A stretch of DNA of 64,000 nt from Istiophorus platypterus (Eukaryota; Chordata; Actinopteri; Istiophoriformes; Istiophoridae): positions 10,858,911 to 10,922,910 of the forward strand of contig CM029121.1 in NCBI GenBank assembly GCA_016859345.1, given 5' to 3'. Below the pieces are notes generated by a model, which was not told where the DNA came from, searched no databases, and was given only the letters and a program-made list of their open reading frames with translations. A program made the position numbers and the translations under genes. Shown here one piece after another: positions 59,472 through 64,000 of the stretch; position 1 is the first letter of the stretch; each line of letters opens with the position of its first letter.

Positions 59472-62400
59472 TCAGATGGGGAGGAGGAAAGGCGCAGCAG
59501 CCCGCGCTGGCTCTTCCGCAGATGGCAGACTAAAGACGGAGTTAATGAGATCATAGAGGCTATTGTAAGAGATCTGCAGGCTGACGTTAGCACTGTGAAG
59601 AGAGGAAGCCCCCTCCATCTGGGCAATCTCATGAAAGTGTCGACAGATCAGAGGGACCACCTACAGGAGCAGAGAGAGAGAAGTTTCACTTCACTTTAAA
59701 CCTGCATAACAGAGTAGTTGAAGCTGAACGCTGTGTCTTTGAGGCAAAGCTCAAGGAAAAAACACGAGCTGTTACCTTGACTGAGACAAGTTTCTTCTCC
59801 AAAGGTTTTCCGTCAGGAAACTTCTCTCCAAAGCACATGTTGATGGTGTAGTCAGGAGAGCCACCATTGTTCTCCTTAAACTTTTTCAGTTCTGAAACAG
59901 ACACAGCTAGAGCCAGTTATTTCACAGTGCAAACTTAATGCAGGCTTCAAAGTAACATGTACATGTAACTGTAATAAAACCAGTCATAAGTACTTTTGTT
60001 CACATAATTGAGCAACAAGAGATCCACACCTACCATCCACATACTTCTCAAAACTGAGAAGCTCCACAATGGTGTTCTGAGGCAGCTTTTTTGGGTCAGG
60101 TTGAGCCACACTGGGGTCACTGGTGCTGGCAAACACATGGCACCTGTCCTGCCTACAGGCATAGATCCCGCTCTCCCGAACCTCCAGGAGAAGACCTCTC
60201 TGGATGCTGGTAAGGATGCGGTTGGTGAAATCAATCTGGTGTAAAGAAGACTTCAATTAGGAAACCCTTAAAATAAACACAGCTCTACTGTCAAACTGGT
60301 GCTGCGCAGCAGTATACGGTTTGTTAGTTCAAAGGAAAAACTCCAGCCCCAGAAAATCTCACTTTCAGTTCATGTTCACTCAACTTCTTCACCCTCTAAG
60401 CTTAACAGATACCTGCCTATGAGTGACTGAACCTAGCTGGTAATGTTCATTACATTCAACAGCTATTGGGTAGAACTATGTAGGATTTACAAACTGGGGG
60501 CAGTGCATTATTTTTCTTTTTAAACACATGTTAACAGCAAGGAATTCCCTTTAAGAACACAAAGTACTATTTTAAGAAAAAAGCGGGGTTTTTTTTCACC
60601 TGTTTGTGGTCGAGCAGGCCGTCAGTTGAGGGGAAGCAGAGATGTTGGGCATTGAGCTCTGGGTCCTCGTGCTGGTAGTGGAGCTGGAGACGGGCAGTGG
60701 TGAACGTGGTCTTTAGCATTTCTTTTTTCCGATAGTGGATGGAAATCTCCAGGTCATAGATACTTGGCTGCAGCGGTGAAGTGAGGGCCGGCTGAGGATT
60801 TACTGTAAAAACACAAATAACGTGCAGGAGATCACCTTTCCCCAGACTATCATTTGGGAACTTTTCCTTCAGAACAGCATTTAATTTTAACAAAAGAGTT
60901 TTGGCTTTATTTGGCTCAACGTACCCTCGTAGTAGGACGGATGATCCGGCAGAACCTGCGGGGGGTTCTCAGCTGCGACGGGATAGGTACCCATGACAGC
61001 TGGATCGGGCTGGCAGTAGTTCTCTGCCCACTGTAGCTCCTCTATTAAGACAATTTAAATCAGATGCAACTACCTTTAATGTTATAAACCATATAAAATC
61101 ATAAACTGAGGATATTATTAACTTATATGAGAGCATTTCACTTTGTGCGAGGCACCGTACCTGTTGTGTGGCCTCCAAGATGCAAGGACGTGAAATTGTT
61201 GACCAGATTGTGCTGTTTGGGGAGAAAAAAGAAAACAAATAAGGCATTAAATAAGTATCCCAATGTAGCATGTAGCATGCAGTAAATCTGCAAAGCAATA
61301 CAGTCCAAACATCAGCAGTAATATCACCACTACTAAACCAAAGAAAAGTTAAAGTATAACCTCAGCAATACTGCACCTCATTTCCTGGGGGAAAGTGCTC
61401 TGTGGGAGAGTTGTAGATATCTGGAGTCATAAAAGAATCCTCCTTGGCGTCTTGTGTCGGCAGACTTTCATATTTGTCTACATGAAACAAGAAGAGAGAC
61501 CCATGTTCATTTGCATTCAAACTAAAATCGATTCCACAGTCCAATAAATACCACTTACACTCAGTGTTGATAATCTCATAGATTTTATGAGGGTCATCAG
61601 AATTCTTGGAATTATCCTTTATCATCTCGAAGCACTTGGTGAGGTTATTCAGAGCACAGCGAAAGTTGGTTTTCCACCTGGCTTTGTCATTGGGAAAGTC
61701 GTTGATTTTACCACTTGCTACTGCCCACGCCTGTGAATGACACAAATAACGGCACTGTTGGTGGAAAATAAATGCACCTGGGTACCTTTACTTTACTTTA
61801 CTTTCCATTCTTCCACTGTGCTACATTTCACACAGAATTACTCTACTTTTTACTCTGCTTGTTTAGACCCATCCAGCATCTGAAGTTACAGATTGGGATT
61901 TTACATAATGAAGTTAATAAACTTTTACATAATGATTCCTTACACTCAGCATTCAAAGGACACTCTGCAATACACATGTAAACAGAAGGGCTTGTTCTGC
62001 TGTGGAAAATAAAGACACAGAACTGAAATCTGCTATCACCCCCAAACTGAAAGGAAAGTCATTTATTACAGGGACTGACGTTGGTTTATAACTGCAATTA
62101 CTTCAAAACCACAAATGATCATATTACCTCATAAAAGTATGAATTACTCTTGGTAAAGCCCCTCTAGGTTCAAAGTCATATATCCAAACAAAATCCCTGA
62201 GGGACCATTCTTCATAATGAGTCCTTTCAGAGCAGAAATATTCCTGCATTTTCCTGCAGCCACTTCCATAATTTTCTTTCCTTGAGTTTTACACATAATA
62301 GGGTTAATTATTTTTAACCGTTACCACTGAGATATTGTTACTTTGCTTCTACTTTAACTTAAAGAAAGTGGAAGTCCCTGCACTGGTGCTGGCATGCGAT

Positions 62401-62775
62401 TACTGACTCTGGCGCCAGCTGCCACCTGCAAAACATCAGGTCCCTGACAGTAATGAAATGAAGCTGTTAGTGCTATTATCAGCGGTGGCAAGTTCAACAG
62501 AGGCCACTAAACCTACCCGGAAGATTTTACAGTCCTCATCTTTGCAGTCCTTTCGGGAGTTGTGCTTCCAGGGGACTCTGAACTTGTTTTTGCCCACATA
62601 GCACAGGCCTTTGTAATGGCCCGTCTCCACCTGCTCTATGAGCCAGCTGGCAAACTGGGGCTTCGGGGGGCTGAGAAGAAACAGGACAGATCAGTGTTGC
62701 TCTTTAATGGAACCAGGAGAGAGAGACAGAGACACACAGAGACAGAGACAGAGACAGAGAGAGAAAGACAGAGAA

Positions 62776-62844
<69 letters not shown>

Positions 62845-62906
62845 AAGACAGAGGAAGAGAGAGACACAGAGAGAGGGAGTGAGACACAGAGAGAAAAAGA
62901 GAGATG

Positions 62907-62942
<36 letters not shown>

Positions 62943-63061
62943 CAGAAAGAGACAGAGAGAGAGACAGAGACAGAGAGAGACAGAGAGAGAGAGAGAGAAA
63001 GACAGAGAAAGAGAGAGAGACAGAGAGAGAGAGTGAAACAGAGAGAGAAAAAGAGAGATGC

Positions 63062-63098
<37 letters not shown>

Positions 63099-63660
63099 CA
63101 GACAGAAAGAGACAGAGAGAGAGACAGAGAGAGACAGAGAGAGAGAGAGACAGACAGAGAGAGAGAGACAGGGAGTGAGAGGGAGACACAGAGAGACAGA
63201 GACAGAGAGAGAGAGACGGAGAGAGAGAGACAGAGAGTGAGAGGGAGACAGAGAGAGAGAGACAGAGACAGAGAGAGAGACAGAGACAGAGAGTACCGGG
63301 GGAAGCACCCCAACCAAGCACACAGCACACAAGGTTAAAGCCAGTCAGCCAACGCAGTGCAGCGGGTTTATTCCTCTTCTCGTGTAGACGTGCAAAAAGA
63401 AAGGAAACCCCCACGAAGGAGCCATGAAATCCTCGACGTGGTTCGGCCGGTGTCCGGGAACGTTACCGAACTTTACCGTCCCAGGACGTGATACAACAAT
63501 ACCTGAGCAGATGTGCATACGTAGCAGGATCATAAGGAACTAACTGCTTCACACTAAAGTAAAATCCCTCCCGATAAATCTCAACAGGGCAACGCGATGA
63601 TAGTCTAACGCGGAAGGGAGACGAGCGGGGGACGAGGCGTCGGTCCTCCTACCTTTGCAT
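59472..63660 (-). CDS. IRF7: IRF7, interferon regulatory factor 7
   Basis: Ten coding exons on the minus strand: 63660-63653, 62670-62517, 61730-61559, 61477-61377, 61212-61161, 61041-60925, 60802-60600, 60235-60034, 59891-59776, 59660-59472; 437 aa with all phases closing. The N-terminal DNA-binding domain (1-111) has Trp at 12, 37, 56 and 73 and Tyr27 where mammalian IRF7 has another Trp. The short middle region (112-210) is Pro/acid-rich. The IRF-association domain spans about 215-375 (Y-D-L-E-I-S-I-H-Y onward). The last exon carries the Ser-rich regulatory tail (E-G-A-S-S-L-H-S-A-N-V-S-L). Family knowledge: phosphorylated by TBK1/IKK-epsilon, dimerises, enters the nucleus and induces type I interferon. 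IRF3 is the paralogue alternative; placement next to PHRF1 on the opposite strand, as in mammals, supports IRF7. The start codon sits in an 8-nt coding piece of exon 1 with A at -3. Confidence 0.93.
61775..62375. repeat. Possible dispersed repeat in IRF7 intron 2
   Basis: Opens GGTACCTTTACTTTACTTTA and includes CTACATTTCACACAGAATTACT and ACTCTACTTTTTACT, wording typical of a multi-copy fish element with TTACTTTACTT-rich ends; a similar TTACTTTGCTTCTACTTTAA lies near the far end. No ends or duplications confirmed. Confidence 0.4.
62718..63293. repeat. GAGACA-type satellite in IRF7 intron 1
   Basis: About 576 nt of almost pure G/A with a C roughly every 6-10 bases (units such as GAGACA, GACAGAGA, GAAAGACAGA). 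Higher-order structure is visible: a block starting GAGTGAGACACAGAG at 62877 recurs at 63031, GACAGAAAGAGACAG recurs from 62941 at 63101, and GAGTGAGAGGGAGACA recurs from 63173 at 63235. It fills more than half of the 982-nt intron. Long Arg-Glu or Ser-Leu ORFs on both strands are artefacts of composition. Confidence 0.97.
63399..63408 (+). promoter_or_regulatory. Possible IRF-binding element in IRF7 intron 1
   Basis: GAAAGGAAAC contains the IRF core AANNGAAA (AAAGGAAA) but not the two-base spacing of a full ISRE. It is 245 nt downstream of the IRF7 start codon, in an unmasked part of intron 1. Autoregulation by IRFs is known for IRF7 in general; this site is only a motif match. Confidence 0.25.
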
Positions 63661-63745
63661 TTCTCGGCTGAGTCCCGGCCGCTCCGTGGGTCCGTCCGAG
63701 GATCCTTGTCAACACTTATGGACCCAGGGGCTGTGACGTCACCCG
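63661..63745 (-). promoter_or_regulatory. IRF7 promoter/5'UTR with consensus CRE
   Basis: CpG-rich sequence immediately upstream of the IRF7 start codon. A perfect palindromic cAMP-response element TGACGTCA lies at 63734-63741, 74-81 nt before the ATG. No TATA box seen. A perfect ISRE was not found between here and the window end. Confidence 0.5.
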
Positions 63746-64000
63746 GGGCGTGGAGGGTGGGCGGGCGGCTGCGGGAGGGGGCGCCCCCGTGCGGCGCATC
63801 CGGGGAACGACGCGGGTGAGTCCAGGACGGGGACGGGCCGGAGGCTGGCGGGTCGAAGGGCGTGGCCGGGATTACGACACATCACACTCTTCAGGTTTCT
63901 ATTGCTTCCGGATTTCTGTGAACTCAACCCTGTTTTTCCAGGGTGTGACGCAAACCTACGGTATGTTTGTAATGTTACAAACCGGTCGAACCCCTCCAGA
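63746..64000. other. CpG-rich flank upstream of IRF7
   Basis: GC-rich to about 63870, then ordinary. On the plus strand a consensus donor (GCGG/GTGAGT, donor at 63816) could end the first exon of a divergent transcript, but nothing downstream in the window supports one. Confidence 0.3.

Noticed and set aside
62562..63414. Several overlapping ORFs up to about 236 aa on both strands
   Set aside because: They are Arg-Glu-Gln or Ser-Leu-Cys translations of the GAGACA array in IRF7 intron 1; open frames in nearly all phases come from a composition without stop codons.
59472..63660. Assignment as IRF3 instead of IRF7
   Set aside because: The domain plan is shared, but position beside PHRF1 in opposite orientation and the remembered fish IRF7 N-terminus (M-Q-S-P..K-P-Q-F-A) favour IRF7.
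1..64000. CRISPR arrays, bacterial operons, ribosome binding sites
   Set aside because: The window is vertebrate nuclear DNA; no spaced direct repeats of CRISPR type and no prokaryotic gene structure are present.

Overview
The window reads as a teleost fish chromosome, most likely a spiny-rayed (percomorph-like) species. It has intron-rich vertebrate genes, abundant (CA)n tracts, decayed Tc1 transposons and fish-type dispersed repeats. Its gene order matches human 11p15.5: RASSF7 (+), miR-210 (-), PHRF1 (+), IRF7 (-). I rebuilt the exon structures by hand from GT/AG signals, reading phase and remembered family sequence. I ran no search.

Layout. Bases 1-31,300 hold no coding exon that I can support. 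They contain two candidate non-coding first exons for RASSF7 (donors after 2961 and 15841), microsatellites, transposon relics, a perfect 17-bp hairpin (14457-14496), a 125-nt Z-DNA-type tract with a central 24-bp palindrome (21524-21648), and a Tc1 transposon carrying a solo LTR (29648-31157). RASSF7 coding exons lie at 31395-35711, with a 3'UTR to about 37650. The miR-210 hairpin is on the minus strand at 40191-40262, about 1 kb downstream of a CpG-rich promoter-like block (about 41070-41500) that has a minus-strand TATA box and several hypoxia-type ACGTG motifs. A second Tc1 relic (about 42740-43725) precedes the CpG promoter of PHRF1. PHRF1 runs 45071-56548 with 18 coding exons and a predicted protein of 1766 aa. 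IRF7 converges on it from the other strand (63660 down to 59472, 10 coding exons, 437 aa). IRF7 intron 1 contains a 0.58-kb GAGACA-type satellite.

Function. RASSF7 is an N-terminal RASSF coiled-coil protein, miR-210 is the classic hypoxia microRNA, PHRF1 is a RING/PHD ubiquitin ligase with a C-terminal RNA polymerase II CTD-binding region, and IRF7 is the master factor of type I interferon induction. They form a conserved neighbourhood, not an operon. The strongest second-look items are the miR-210 promoter architecture, the repeat-filled IRF7 intron, the coding hexanucleotide repeat of PHRF1, the Z-DNA/palindrome tract and the nested transposons. I found no convincing new multi-gene system.
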